This document shows positions 40,101 to 51,049 of a stretch of 64,000 nt of DNA, in pieces (the stretch's first letter is position 1; each line of letters starts with the position of its first letter). The DNA is from Nemopilema nomurai (lineage: Eukaryota; Cnidaria; Scyphozoa; Rhizostomeae; Rhizostomatidae): the NCBI GenBank assembly GCA_003864495.1, contig ML133450.1:1196640-1260639 (forward strand). The letters are read 5' to 3'. The translations under genes and the position numbers were made by a program. The notes under the pieces were generated by a model, which saw nothing but the letters and a program-made list of their open reading frames with translations, searched no databases and was not told the DNA's origin.

Positions 40101-40334
40101 GTCATTGTGCTTGAAGAGTATTTTAGAAGTGCCATTTGTTGTATCGTAGATGCAAAATAGAGTCCTTGTTTGCTTACTTTCTTGTTTACAAAACCACGTA
40201 TACAGAATTCCATTTCGCTCTTGTCCAACTATTTTCGGGTCCATATCACTCAAGGAATGGTTGTGCTTACATGCATCATGCACGTGTGGGATAACTGACT
40301 TCAGAAAATCGAATTTGACAACCAACTCTGTCAT
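37141..40334 (-). CDS. GSAP: gamma-secretase-activating protein (GSAP / pigeon homologue)
   Basis: Exons on the minus strand are 40334-38501 (611 codons), an inferred 40-base exon 38376-38337, and 38005-37141, giving about 912 residues (human about 854). Start: ATG at 40334 (MTELVVKFDFLKSVIPHV), matching the GSAP N-terminus. GSAP landmarks recur in order: NGILYTWF, an IYDTTNGTS segment, VTYSVFCIHGGYS, MHYSVLLYD, and a C-terminal part with RKILVHELLGKF and FLPLETFLKAI that corresponds to the GSAP-16 region. In mammals this protein binds the APP C-terminal fragment and gamma-secretase; its role in cnidarians is unknown. The large first exon is odd, since vertebrate GSAP is split into about 30 exons. 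Identification is firm; the middle splice is tentative. Confidence 0.9.
38337..38376 (-). CDS. GSAP: inferred 40-nt microexon of GSAP
   Basis: The obvious donor (CCAG|GTAAGA, phase 1, exon end 38501) cannot join the obvious acceptor (TTCACAG|G, phase 2, exon start 38005) in frame. A 40-base segment with acceptor TTGGTTCGACTTAG and weak donor TTAC|GTTAGG restores frame exactly and encodes an acidic stretch (ESTDEDQLY), which sits where the human protein has a similar acidic, glutamine-containing stretch. This is inference. A sequencing error or another microexon would also solve the phase conflict. Confidence 0.45.
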
Positions 40335-40798
40335 TCTGACTTAGATTCAGCCGTGGGCGAGCTAAAAACAATTATAAAAATTAGAAACTTGAGAAAAGCC
40401 CTATTGTTCAATACATTACATGATAAATAATATTTCAGAAAGTTTTCTGAAATCTTCAGGAAATTTGATTTCCTGATCAAGAACTGAATATTTCATATCA
40501 CTGGGTGCTTATATATTAATTGTAAGCAATAAATCTAGGTTTTTCTTTTATCTCTTTCTCTCCAAAACAAATTAGATTCCCAGGACAAAAGTTAGTGTGC
40601 CCAACAAAAAGACAAAGAACTCTGTCATGTTATATATGCCAAATGCCCTGCACCATATGGATATGTATTCTTTCTTGATAAATAATAGGAGACAATTACT
40701 CCATTTAAAGATATTTTGCACACAGAAACAGGTATAACAAATGGAAAGCAAAAATTTCCGGGGGAGAGGATTCAAAGAAAACCCTATATTTACTGCTT

Positions 40799-41170
40799 AC
40801 AATAAACATATTTCACAATTGCTAGAAAAAGCGGAACTATTTTTCGCATACTTAAAAGTACTTTTTTCGTCCGACACTCCTCAGAGTATGCAAAGAGTTT
40901 GTCTTTTCCCTTGGGCTCATCTAAAGTGAGGTTTTAAGTAACGCAGATTGGTCAATTATAACCAATCACACGCTCTGCTTATCACCCTCTAGTGTTTTCG
41001 ATCCGCATCTGGCTATTTATTTGGTCAGTTTTTGTTTATCTTCCGACGTTTGCATACTCTGAGGAGTGTCGGACGAAAAAAGTACTTTTAAGTATGCGAA
41101 AAATAGTTCTGCTTTTTCTAGCAATTGTGAAGTTTTGTACCACAAAGCACTTGTTCACAATAAACATATT
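40799..41170. mobile_element. foldback element with 83-bp inverted arms and 14-bp target duplication
   Basis: The arms 40812-40894 and 41049-41131 are inverse copies with a single mismatch (AAGCGGAAC versus AAGCAGAAC), separated by 154 bases of non-coding DNA. The whole is flanked by identical direct repeats ACAATAAACATATT at 40799-40812 and 41157-41170, a probable target-site duplication. About 25 non-arm bases lie between the right arm and the right duplication. This is a non-autonomous hairpin transposon. It lies in the interval between the divergent GSAP and STYXL1 genes. Confidence 0.85.
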
Positions 41171-43405
41171 GGCATCAACTGATGTGAAATTTCAAATTTC
41201 AACAAATTAGTATTAAAAAATCAGCCCTTGTTTGCCCTTGTAATCTACAGATGGTACAATTTACAGAGTTTTCTATTCTGGGGGGAGCTTCGGAATAGAA
41301 GCTACTGAAACTGCCCCCAAAACCTACTATAAAGTGCAGGAACTTAAAAATTGGCAAAAGTGGTTATCTGGCAAAAGTTTCATCAGAACTTGTGGAGTTT
41401 TGCTTTCAAGGGTGTTTTGACCTGATATGGAATGACCCCATATTAGGCTTGTGGCTATTATATATCTTGTGACTATTTTTATGATTCAAATTAAGCTTCA
41501 CATCTTACCACATTCAAATTGCATCCAGCTGTCTGATATTTTTTTGTATCAAACAGAGGTCTGTGCTTACATGACACATGAGAAAATAGAGAAGTGAATC
41601 AAAAGGCCCCTATTCAATATTCTAACATGTGTTGATCGCATAATATTTCTGCTTGAAATAGCTGCAGAACATAATTACTTAAGGTTAGAGTCATCAACAA
41701 AGTCAGATCCAAGGGGGGGGGGGGGGGTGTAAAGGGTGAACCCCAAATTTTGGCAGAGCAATGATTATTTTCTACCGAGTTTCGTGCTAGCTTAAGTATT
41801 TGGATTGAAAGTGTTGGTAATAGACCCCTCCTCTGCTATAACACAATGGTGCACAACCATAGACTCAGTGGTTTTTTTATACTGCACAATCTTCCCTGAA
41901 TCTCAATAGGATAAGATCTGACATTTTCATTGTTATACTTCTGGCTTGTTTCTAAAATGCATGTTCGTGCCAAGATAAAAGATGGATGATATAAATTTTC
42001 TTCGGGTTTGCTCACATGACTGCACATTTAGCAAATCTTGGCTTGCTAATTCATGATATAAACCTAAAATGAAGTTGCCCTCATCCCCTGGAAACCCCCA
42101 TGCACCCCTAAGAGGGTCCTGTCTTGTGCGAGCCATCCCTACGCTTTCTTCACTGGGGCTATTGTTTTCTAGTAATACTGGATCCGGCACTGATCACATC
42201 AATAGACTTATCTGCCATTTAACTAAAAATAACACATAATTTTTGCGCTCCAAAAATGTTATCAAGTAATATCAAATATTTGTGGAATTTGAATCAGCAT
42301 TGAGAAAATATCAGACAATGCAAATCCGGTTAACAAAAACGCAGTAAACAGTAATGTTTTTTTAGAAGGATGTCTAATGAACGTTAATATCGTTATAATT
42401 GAGTGCGAAGAAAATTGGCCTTTCACTTGATCTGCAAGCTTTGGGACCGATACTTTCCTTAAATTTTACTGTGAAATTTGAGGTCACGAAACTGTCTTGT
42501 CATCATCACAAATTTGTGATCCATTTACATCAACCATGATAGCATATCCGGATAATTTGGTGAGTTGGAAAGGAAAATGCACTTTGATTGATAAAGTTTG
42601 CCTTTTTTTCTTTCATTTTACACTATCACATGAGAACATAGGCAAGTAGCACAAATCAACGGGCTATCTTTTTATGACATAGCAATAGTAATGTGCCAAA
42701 GCTTACCTTTATTTCCAGATTGCTAGCTGAGAATAAGTATATTCGCAGTCACATGATTTCTCTTGGCCATCTCCCTACATTTCTGTTTTCGAAACTTAAG
42801 TGTTGTTGTTGTTGTTGAAAATTTCGAGGAAACAAATCCAACACATTATGGTTGTTGTGTTGTTGAGTTCTGAATGCTATGACGTGATTGACTGAAGATC
42901 GCTCAATGAGCCAGGTTTGGAGAGAAAGAGAAGAGAAATGCAATAGTAGTGAACTTTCTATAAAGACACGACTTTTGATTAGACTACCCCTGGAAGTAAA
43001 TGACTCAGAACTTTCCAATAGTACTTAACAAACTCGAGCTTTCTCTAACAAAGAAAGCCAATTTTCACGGGTCAAAATTGAAAAAGTTGACTTGAGAATT
43101 GAGAAGTGTTGACGGTTCCTCCTTTCATAAGGCAACGAAAACATTGATTAGCAGCAAATTATTTTCTTCTCCCTAGTATGTGGAATAACAGGAATGATGA
43201 CATCACAATTCAACTATTCACGCAGTACATTTCATATGCCTGTCATTAAAATGCAGTATAATGTTGTTTCGTTTCTGAGAAAGCAAAATTGTATCTTTTC
43301 GTTTGTTCTTCTGAACGGATTGTCGGATTGTAGTTCACCCTTCGTTGCTGCGAAGGAGATTAGAAACCATGGAAACGTTAGAAGCCTTAAAATGGTAAAA
43401 TAAAA
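41171..43405. other. intergenic, shared upstream region of STYXL1 and GSAP
   Basis: A poly-G run lies at about 41714-41727 and a (GTT)n run near 42803-42817. No exon is supported. The promoters of the two divergent genes should lie in 40.3-43.4 kb. Confidence 0.45.
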
Positions 43406-43438
43406 ATGGCAGCACTGGCTCACAAATGGCGAAGATAG
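43406..43438 (+). other. upstream ORF in the STYXL1 leader
   Basis: A short ATG-initiated frame (MAALAHKWRR then stop) ends 20 bases before the STYXL1 start codon. If it is in the mature leader it could lower translation of the main frame. Confidence 0.3.
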
Positions 43439-43458
43439 AGTGGAAATAATATGCAAAA

Positions 43459-46400
43459 ATGGAAGGCATACATTTCATTGAGCCGACAGACTTCTACAAC
43501 ATTCTTAACCAGGTTTATTTTTTTTCATAAATTCATTTTTAAGCGAAACAGTGTCCGTTAGATCTTGAAATTTGATGGATGCAATTGTTCAAAACCCCAT
43601 TGCCTTGTAAATGCACCATTTTGCAGAAAAAATTCAATTTGCGCTTATTATCCTTTTGATTACCTTATAGCATTGTTTTTAATCACAAGGTAATGATGTC
43701 ATAACAAGTCTATGATTGGTGAGAATATAAAAGAATGAATAAACCTATCGAAGCTGAATGATATTATTGACATTAACTAATGATCTCTATGTATCTTCAT
43801 TGACCATTCGGCACTCCAGCTTTGTAGATAAAGAATTATATAGCCTGTCCGATGATACAGTTAAAAACTTATTGGGTTCAGTAATTGAAGTTTGTCGTTC
43901 TGCAGGAGAAAAAGTATCCAATGCTTAGTGACCAGACGTATCTCCTCCTTTTTGGTAAGTTTTCACATCTTAAGTTTATATCTTAAGAACAAAGCCAGAA
44001 GAATGAATAAAATGCAACATTGAAGAAAGATATCTAAACAGAGACTTGAGTAGAAGAAGGTGCTTGTTATACCCTCTTTCAAGTACAAGTCATGAGATTA
44101 CTACTAACAGAGAGTATATTTTCAAGGACTATCATAGCAGCTTAGTTTAATAATGTTTAATTCCTGTTCATGCTTATTAATTTCAGATGTAAGAAATCTC
44201 CAGCAATTCAAAGAAAGCCACATAATTACAGCAAAGCTATTGCAAACTGTAAGTACACTTTGGAGCTACTTTAAGAGCTTTGACAATAGACTACTAATCT
44301 GAATTTAAATACCTAGGTGGAAGTTTAAAATAGACTTATTTTCACTACCAAAGAAGGTGCTTGGATGTTCATTACTATTCACTCAACACTAAATTTTCTA
44401 CAATGATGAACAACCTGTTGGATGAACATTACACTTTTAGAACTTCTTTTCAGCATGATGATGGAACATACAAAATTTCCATTGATACAGAACTAGAAAC
44501 AAAAAGGAATGTTGTCGTATATGACGATAACACAAGCAACTTTTCAACACCAGGTCTGAGCTTTAGCTTAAGTATTCTCATCATAGCATTTATCAAAAGT
44601 ATTGATACAATGGGACACAAACAATTTCTTTTTCTAGTTGACTCGTGTAAAATATGACTAGTTCCCATCAATTTCTTATAGGTTCATATGATGCTTCGGC
44701 TCTATTCATGCATTCTTTTACCATTGAATGTGACTGTACCAGCATTTTCCTGTGATGCCATACTACTGTTACTTCACATTCATTACTTTCACAAAAGCTG
44801 CAATGTCATCCTTTTGAAGAGATTGAAGTTGCACTGCTGCACTGCCTTTGTAAAGTTTTGTTTCATTCTGTGCAATACTAGTTGCTATTGGAGCATTTGA
44901 GTCAATTCTATTTGACCATTCTAAGTAAACAGAAAATAGAAAAATAATCTGTCTAGAAGCTACCACTTTCTAATATAGCTTTCAAATGTTTATGAATTTT
45001 TATCCATGTGCACATATTTTATATCATAAAATGACTGTATCAGCTTCTCTTTTTCCCATACTTTTCTCCAGCTAAAGATTTTTATTGATATTTCCTCTAC
45101 TCTCTTCATTATCTCAAATAATTTGTATTATAATCTGTACAAGAATCACTATCTTTAAATGTTTTCTGCCAAACATGAACAATAAAAAATATTTTCTTTA
45201 TACATATTTAGACAGCAAAGCATTGAATTTTGCCAGATTTCTTTGGGACAATGGAAGCAAATATCCTGTAAAGGTTGTTAAAGGTAGAGTCATCAAAGAA
45301 GATTTCTCTTAGTTCCTAAATGTCAAGCTTTAGCAAGAAATTTCACATTAAATATTTTAGTCTCTGTTGGGGAAATTTATGTCAAACATTATATTTTTTA
45401 ACAGGACAAGATAGGTAGCTTAATTTCTGAATTTGGTTGATAAGCTATTAGCTAGTAGTAGCTATTAGTATGATTTTATTGTGGAGGTTCTCTACAAGAA
45501 TTTTAGAATGCTAGTCAATTTTTGCCTTCCATTTTTGTGGGTGGTGGTCTTTCTCTTAAAAGGAAAGTAGTCTCATGAAAGTTAGTGATATGTTGTAGAT
45601 TGAAAGTTAGAAAGGGATTTCCATTAGCAGAGAAAATAGCAGAGGTAACAGTGTCAAACCGCTTGTCTGTTATTTGACTCTATTTTGCATTTCATAAACT
45701 ATGTGAATTCATGGCTTAGTGAATTCATGGCTTTTTGAATTTAAGCGATTTTACGCTCAAACCAACCTTTTGGTTTTAGGAGGATATGAGAGGTTTACTG
45801 GACTCTATCCCTTTCTACGGACTCAAGAAATGTTCTACACACCACAGGTAGTGTAAATGTGCTTTGTCATTACTAATCATATTCTACCATGATAAATTAA
45901 GTTGGGCTAGACAGTTGCGTGTGGTCTGAGTTGTCAAGCATTTGGTAGAAGTATGTATCTATTTGATGGTACTCTTTAAGGCAACTACCTAAGCTAGGCA
46001 TTTTCTTTACAGCAAGTTGATGACATTTTCATCTACCCTGTTGAGATCATACCTGGATTTCTATATCTCGGGACGCACCGCCAATCCCAGAACGGCAAAG
46101 TTAACAAGGATCTCAAAATCAAAGCTCATCTCAATGTGTCTGATCAAAGGGATGCAATGTATGTTCATGGTTTGCATCTAAAAATAGATTGATATGCATA
46201 TCACTGTTGTTGTTACATTGTAAAGTACTCCACTTTGATCAGCAAATTTATTGACAGATCTCATCCATGTAGAGACAAATCACATCTCTAGTTTCTCCAG
46301 TTACAGCGATTTGCAGTAAAAATAAACATTTCGTTTTCTTCCTTGCTTTTTGAATTAAGAGGACAATTATATGGAGTACAAGTTGTTATACCTTTTCAAG

Positions 46401-47842
46401 ATATTCTCAATACTGAACAGAAAATATAACAGTGCCTATACTTATACAGTTTAAGTAGACCTTGGTATAAACACCTAGTGTACGAAGATTGCTCAGGAGT
46501 GCTCTAGAAATAATGATTACAGTTTGTAAAAGAAAACATCAAAAACATTCCATGGTAAGTCCTAGAATGCTCAAGCAGTTTATAATGTGACTAGAGTGTT
46601 TGAAAAATTGACAATTGATTACAGCTTTTGCAGTTTTGTCCAATTTTGCAATGATTGGACAACAAAGGTGGCACGAAATTTTTCTGCTTTCGAAAGTCTG
46701 CGTAAACAGCAAAGCATGATATTTGCATAAAAGTTGCATAAGATACAGAGAACTTTCCTTTTTTCTCGCTGAAGAGTTAATAGACCAATTAGTTGACAAT
46801 TTATGTCTTCTTCAGCTTTAAGGAAAAACCTGATGTTAAGGGCCGAAACAACAAAATGGTTCCAGCTCTTTTAGAGATCAATGTTTTGGACAGAAAAGGA
46901 GAAGATGTTTTGTCTTGGCTTCCAAAAGTTTGTGCCTTTATTGGTAAGGTAACCGTTGCTTATCTTGAGAATTTCAAATTCATTTTACATTTTTATGAAG
47001 CTTTGTCTTATTTATTTGCAAATCAGTTTCTTTTTGATTGAGAAGTGTTCTCTTGTTCTTGAGCAGACACGGAAGAAAGTTAAACCTTGCACATGAATGA
47101 GAAAAGTGTTCTGGTAGATTTATCAAGACTTGCTTAGGCTTGAAATCTTGTCAATGTATAATTGCATAACAAAACTAAAAGTGCGTGCCAACCTGCAAGT
47201 TTTTCACGCACCATGTAAACTTTTTCGTGTCTTACTTTAAATTCATGACTATAAATGGTTTGACGAATGACCATTTAGTGATGTATCGCCTTCAGATTCA
47301 CACGACACAAGAGACGGGGAAGCAATCTTGATCTCGTCTCCGCTGGGAATAAGCAGAAGCGTCACTGCAGCCCTTGCCTACATGATTCATCGCAACAAAT
47401 GCTCCTTGCAGGTATGATTAAACTTTTCAGGGCTTCTTTCTGGTTCTTATCTTTAAGCGCTGTTTTAACTTTTTAATTCCAACGTATTCATCTCGAAAGC
47501 TATGACTGAATAATATCGGGTCAATTAATTGCTGGCGAGAAATGGTGATACCATGTCTGTCCAAATTGCTGGAACAGACAATGTCTAGAACTTTTTTTGA
47601 GTACTATTATACGTTGGGATTATACGTTGATAAAATAATTTACATTGTTTAGAAGCGTTGGTGAAGTTCGATTTATCCCTGTGTTTCTGGCTAACAAATG
47701 TCTCATGTAGATTTCTTGGGACCACATGAAAAAGTGCAAAAATAGCATCTGTCCAAACCGCTGGTTCATTAATCAGTTATTGGCCTGGGAACTGCAGACA
47801 CTGGGTGAGAAAAAAACTGTCCTGGAGCAAATAGAGCCATGA
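43459..47842 (+). CDS. STYXL1: STYXL1 / MK-STYX pseudophosphatase, 10 exons
   Basis: Exons: 43459-43512, 43906-43954, 44187-44248, 44454-44553, 45212-45283, 45780-45847, 46013-46158, 46816-46943, 47296-47411, 47711-47842. All phases join, giving 308 residues (human STYXL1 is 313). Residues 1 to about 130 form an inactive rhodanese/CDC25-like domain (EPTDFYNILNQ, DVRNLQQFKESHIITA, VVVYDDNTS, KGGYERF-type loop). Residues about 145-300 form the dual-specificity phosphatase fold (IYPVEIIPGFLYLG, LKIKAHLNVS). The signature HCxxGxxR is SSPLGISRS, so both His and the catalytic Cys (position 241) are Ser while Arg247 is kept: catalysis should be lost, as in mammalian MK-STYX. The end (KKCKNSICPNRWFINQLLAWE) also matches the family. 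Mammalian MK-STYX binds G3BP1 and PTPMT1. The gene is head-to-head with GSAP. Confidence 0.95.
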
Positions 47843-47859
47843 TATGATTACGACATGGA

Positions 47860-47865
47860 ATTAAA
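47860..47865 (+). terminator. ATTAAA polyadenylation signal of STYXL1
   Basis: The common variant hexamer ATTAAA lies 18 bases after the STYXL1 stop codon. Confidence 0.35.
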
Positions 47866-48225
47866 CTCTTTCATGAACTATAGCATCAGTTCTTTGTTAT
47901 GATGAAAATACTGTAATTTATGAATGAGCATTACTCGTGAAAAATAGATTAGAAGCAATAAGCTCTTTAATCTCAGCTTCTCTGCTAAAATGTCTAAATA
48001 ACTAATTCTTAGAGGGTACTAACAGCTAATCACCACATTAGGGGTTTTAAAGGTCTTCGGGGTCTAAACAGTGCAAACTGATTGGATCCTCATGTTGATA
48101 ATCAAAACCTGCAGTGATGCAAATGAGTGTCTATTAAACTTCGTATTTGAAAAAAATCGCTTTCATATAAGATAAGTACCTTTGCAATGCTTTTCGTAAT
48201 ATCTAGCTTACGGTATCACACCTAG

Positions 48226-48231
48226 TTTATT
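48226..48231 (-). terminator. AATAAA signal on the minus strand
   Basis: TTTATT on the plus strand reads AATAAA on the minus strand, about 120 bases after the stop proposed for the VEGF-like/TPR gene. The gene is convergent with STYXL1, whose stop is 380 bases away. Confidence 0.45.
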
Positions 48232-48346
48232 TGTGCATTAAAACTCTTAACAGTCATCAACAGAAATACATTTACATAAATTTAATAGCTACTTCCATAT
48301 GGATGATAGAAGTTGAAACTCCCTCCATAAGTTTAAACATGCTGCT

Positions 48347-51049
48347 TTACTCCCCACGAAACCTCCGTTTATGGGAAAACAACATCAGCCAAGCCGGACT
48401 CACACTCGCCGCCTTCTTACACAACATCACGTGCTCAAACCTGTTCTCTGCGCTGACAGAGTTTGACAAATGCACCTTTCTGCCTTCTCACAACCTAGTG
48501 TTCGTCTCAATGAAATTTTCTGCTGCTTTTGCTCAGATTTACCGAATCTCCAAAGTCCGCTCAGGCTTCTTCTCCGATTGTGACTCCATTAGGTTGTTCA
48601 AATATCTAAAGACAAAAATGCTGGTAACTCGAAAACAGTCCGGAAAACAGAATTGATTTATACGTAGAAATAGTGCATGGTTCATAAGCAAAATCAACGG
48701 ATTTTATGACAGGTTACCTGACTTGATCTACACGAAATAATCCGGATCTTTTTTGATCGGTTTCAATATTTATCTGGTCTGAATGACCTACTTCTAGAGG
48801 CGAGTCCTAACATGGATCTGTTTGTCCCAGTGTATAAGCGTTCACTGACGGATAAAGGGCACGGAAAAAAGAAAATTCTTAAACCTACATAGGCGTTCAT
48901 TTTACAAGTGGTGCTAGCAAACCTGAACAATTTGTAATATATTTCAGTTAATCGAAAACCCAAAGGCAGATGAAATAAAACCAAGTTATCATTGCAGTGT
49001 CCTTTTGGTTAAATAGATTAGAAAGAAATTTTCCAATTTTCTAAAAACCTATAATATTATTAATGCTCAATTCAAGCCAATACTGAAACAATCTCAAACT
49101 TCACCTTTTTCGAATCAAACGACTCCTCCATTTGTGCCTTCAGATTTACCTTCATTTATAGCTGCCACTTCTATGACAAAACAAAAAACAATCAATATCA
49201 TTTAACAAGAAGGTTGAAAGGCATGATTGCTTATCTTGGTTGCTTTTTTAATAGGCCAAATACATAATTACCTAGAAGTAAAACATTTTGGCGTAGGTCT
49301 AGAAATCTCCAAATATCACAGAACTGCTTCTTGTTGTCTTTGAAAGCAAGCGTTTTGCGGCATACCAAACGCTCCAGAGCTTGTTATCAACCATATGTAT
49401 CCTGTACACAGACTTGATTTTTTGATCGAGTTTCATAGGTTTTGCATTTCCTATGCAAATTGGTTTTGCATTTCCTATGCAAATTGGTTTTGCATTTCCT
49501 ATGCAAATTGGTTTTGCATTTCCTATGCAAATTGGTTTTGCATTTCCTATGCAAATTGGTTTTGCATTTCCTATGCAAATTGGTTTTGCATTTCCTTCTT
49601 ATCGAAGCTGTCTTTCCATGATGAATATCCACACATCTATTTGTCAAATATTTAATTGTAGGGTGATGGGATTAAGTTTTTTTGGTATTTATGACGTCAT
49701 TTCAAAGTCCCTGTTTACCCTTAGCGCACCTTCCTTTAGCGTCTGTATTCCGCCTAGCACCATGTAGCTATAGTCATAAACGTCTTATCTGAATCTCTTG
49801 TATGTTAGAAACTTCTTGTTGATAGGCCGAGCGACTACAGGTTCTTAGGGTACAAGGAAGGCTCTATAAGACCTATATTCTTGAAGCTTTCTATCTTATT
49901 GTCAAATATCTTGCATTTTTATGAACTACATCGAATATTCGTTCATGTGCTTGAGCAAGTAAACCGGGTCAGTCATCCGTTACGTAAGCATTACGCCGCT
50001 GCACAGTACAGATATTTTACAGGAATGCAAAATAACATGCATAAAAACGTCCCTAATAGAGCGCTTGCTATCAGTTTATAGTAGCCTATAATTAAAAAGT
50101 TTACGAATAAGTTAACAGAATACAGTGTAAACGGGCCTCAATTAAAATTTTTCTTGCCATACTTACGCAATGCTTTTCTTTTATACTCGTCAGCCTTTTC
50201 AATGTTCCAAGACTTGTGCTGATTAAAAAAAGTAAACCCGTGAACAGAGAAACAACCAGAGTTGAAATTTTGCCAATTCTACATGCACTACAGAAGAAAA
50301 GCATTTAAGCTCAAATTCTAAAACTTTGGCTTCCGTATCGCCTGCTAGGCTTTAGGCAGACAGATTCTAATGAAAATGCGTGTATCTTATGTTAGTAATT
50401 AAGCAGATTCATAATGCAATTCTAACCTCACGTTGTTAAGGCATAATGTGCGCAAGAGGGGGCAGATGATAATATCGTTCTGAACTTGGCATAAAGAACC
50501 AAGAATGCGTGAAAATGCTAATCATTAAACTGGCTGTTGAGACCTGAAAAGGAGGTTACCTTTATGCTTGTAGTTAGATCATATCTAACTGCCTCTAGCC
50601 TTGACTCTAACTTTGACCTTAACCTTGACTCTAATCTTGACCTTAGCCTTGACTCTAACTTTGACCTTAACCCTGACTCTAATCTTGACCTTAACCTTGA
50701 CCCTAACTTTGACCTTAACCTTGACCCTTACTTTGATCCTAACCTTGACTCCAACCTTGACCTTTTTGGCCTGTTCGCCATCTAACGTTTTTTCTAACAA
50801 AAAGTCAGTCCATTATTAAAGAAGCATTGTATCAAAAGTAGCTTACCGCAAGATAGGCAATCGATAAGTGCTGATATAAATCGTATTGAAAGTTATTTGA
50901 AACGCTTTGCCCATCGGAGCCTCCTTTCTCTTCCCATCTTTTGAGTGCCTTCAGCATCCAATCCAACATTTCGCGGTAGTTGTCTCTTTTGAACGCACGG
51001 TGTCCTTTCTCAAAACATTGAATCGACGTCAAGTCATCTGTTGGGTTGT
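48347..51049 (-). CDS. P4HA-like TPR (peptide-substrate-binding) exons, 3' part of the minus-strand gene
   Basis: Exon 51049-50847 (phase 1 in, 0 out) encodes DLTSIQCFEKGHRAF, NYREMLDWMLKALKRWEEK and LYQHLSIAYLA, the pattern of the TPR substrate-binding domain of collagen prolyl 4-hydroxylase alpha (LTxxDCFELGxxAY, DYYxxxxWMxxALxxLDE, LSYAVY). Exon 50218-50167 (phase 0 in, 1 out) continues it (HKSWNIEKADEYKRKAL). Exon 48605-48543 (YLNNLMESQSEKKPER) and a possible last exon 48479-48347 (RFEHVMLC, ending RRFRGE) fit the region just before the P4HA catalytic domain. A 21-base exon at 49170-49150 may lie between, but phases there do not close, so at least one piece is missing. No iron/2-oxoglutarate catalytic domain follows before STYXL1, so the product should be non-enzymatic. 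The TPR exons are well supported; the C-terminus is not. Confidence 0.6.
49439..49596. repeat. 24-bp minisatellite with paired octamer (POU) motifs, 6.5 copies
   Basis: Each unit contains TTTGCAT, the spacer TTCCT, then ATGCAAAT and TGG. TTTGCAT and ATGCAAA are inverse copies, so each unit is a palindrome of octamer-type POU-factor sites. Six full copies and a partial one are nearly identical. Because 24 is a multiple of 3, all frames are open (for example NWFCISYA), but this is not a gene. It lies in an intron of the VEGF-like/TPR gene. Confidence 0.95.
49692..49699. promoter_or_regulatory. CRE palindrome
   Basis: A perfect TGACGTCA lies about 95 bases to the right of the octamer array, inside an intron of the VEGF-like/TPR gene. 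Confidence 0.3.
50600..50766. repeat. 12-bp minisatellite, 14 copies, 24-bp higher order
   Basis: Units alternate between CTTGACTCTAAC and TTTGACCTTAAC types. On the minus strand they contain AAGGTCA, the nuclear-receptor half-site, in most copies. The Thr/Leu and Lys/Val repeat peptides seen in its frames are artefacts of the array. It lies in the intron directly 3' of the main TPR exon. Confidence 0.93.

Noticed and set aside
48231..48656. 141-codon plus-strand frame
   Set aside because: It is antisense to the minus-strand P4HA-like 3' exons, has no recognisable domain and starts in AT-rich DNA upstream of the coding-like part.
49387..49767. Cys/Trp-rich and Lys/Cys-rich repeat peptides on both strands
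   Set aside because: The 24-bp unit is a multiple of three without stops, so all frames are open.
50537..50819. TLTL, KVKV and LDSNLD repeat peptides
   Set aside because: They arise from the 12-bp array; three frames and both strands are equally open.
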